A DNA stretch of 24,077 nt. It comes from Burkholderiales bacterium UBA2459. Its GTDB lineage: Bacteria > Pseudomonadota > Gammaproteobacteria > Burkholderiales > Burkholderiaceae_E. The position numbers and the translations under genes are program-made. Under the pieces are notes generated by a model, which saw only the letters and a program-made list of their open reading frames with translations, ran no database searches and was not told where the DNA came from. Below, one piece after another: positions 24,027 through 24,077 of this stretch; the stretch's first letter is position 1; every line of letters starts with the position of its first letter. The stretch covers positions 168,314 to 192,390 of the forward strand of contig DDPV01000043.1 in NCBI GenBank assembly GCA_002342365.1, given 5' to 3'.

Positions 24027-24077
24027 TCCCCGATAGCTCAGTCGGTAGAGCGCCGGACTGTTAATCCGTAGGTCCCT
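24027..24077 (+). tRNA. tRNA-Asn (GUU), 3' part cut by window end
   Basis: The sequence starts with acceptor strand TCCCCGA, followed by TA, the D-arm GCTCAGTCGGTAGAGC, and an anticodon arm with stem CCGGA/TCCGT around loop CTGTTAA. The anticodon is GTT, asparagine. The variable loop begins AGGTC. The T-arm and the 3' acceptor half lie beyond the window. Folding and identity bases match bacterial tRNA-Asn closely. Confidence 0.93.

Noticed and set aside
1..24077. Defence island, prophage, transposon or CRISPR array
   Set aside because: All identified genes are core housekeeping genes in familiar order, with no transposase, integrase, long direct repeats or spaced repeats.

Overview
The window looks like chromosomal core sequence from a betaproteobacterium, most likely Burkholderiales. 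Three things suggest this: the order uvrB / protein-tyrosine phosphatase / complete isc operon, the block rpfE-like / recJ / prfB / lysS, and the lolC-lolD-tatD-comEC operon. I see no prophage, insertion sequence, CRISPR array or transferred island. Coding density is high, and the longest gene-free stretch is 273 bases (19588-19860), so nothing over 300 bases is empty.

Layout from left to right. (1) 1-2852: the 3' end of an NlpC/P60 cell-wall hydrolase with a long basic tail (+), a patatin-like lipoprotein (-), and a periplasmic iron(III)-binding protein (+) with no transporter partners beside it. (2) 2898-8276 (-): a tight operon lolC-lolD-tatD-comEC, covering lipoprotein release to the outer membrane, a metal-dependent nuclease, and the DNA-uptake channel. 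(3) 8311-13777 (+): rpfE-like, recJ, prfB and lysS, close together; prfB carries the classical +1 programmed frameshift. (4) 13830-19587 (-): the full iron-sulfur cluster assembly operon iscR-iscS-iscU-iscA-hscB-hscA-fdx-iscX, with conserved ligand and catalytic residues in the expected places. (5) 19861-22554 (-): uvrB followed by a low-molecular-weight protein-tyrosine phosphatase, closed by a hairpin terminator before iscR. (6) 22704-24077 (+): an aromatic/aspartate aminotransferase and the first 51 bases of tRNA-Asn(GUU), cut by the window end.

How the genes work together: the isc block is one pathway. IscS delivers sulfur, IscU is the scaffold, HscA and HscB release the cluster through the LPPVK motif on IscU, IscA and ferredoxin assist, IscX modulates, and IscR senses cluster status and probably represses its own promoter. 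recJ and uvrB are DNA repair genes, and prfB and lysS serve translation.

I found no convincing undescribed system. The points most worth a second look are regulatory: a perfect hairpin abutting the comEC start codon, a terminator-like hairpin between iscR and iscS, inverted repeats in the iscS-iscU gap and before prfB, overlapping divergent promoters between lolC and the rpfE-like gene, and a marked excess of the palindrome CGATCG.
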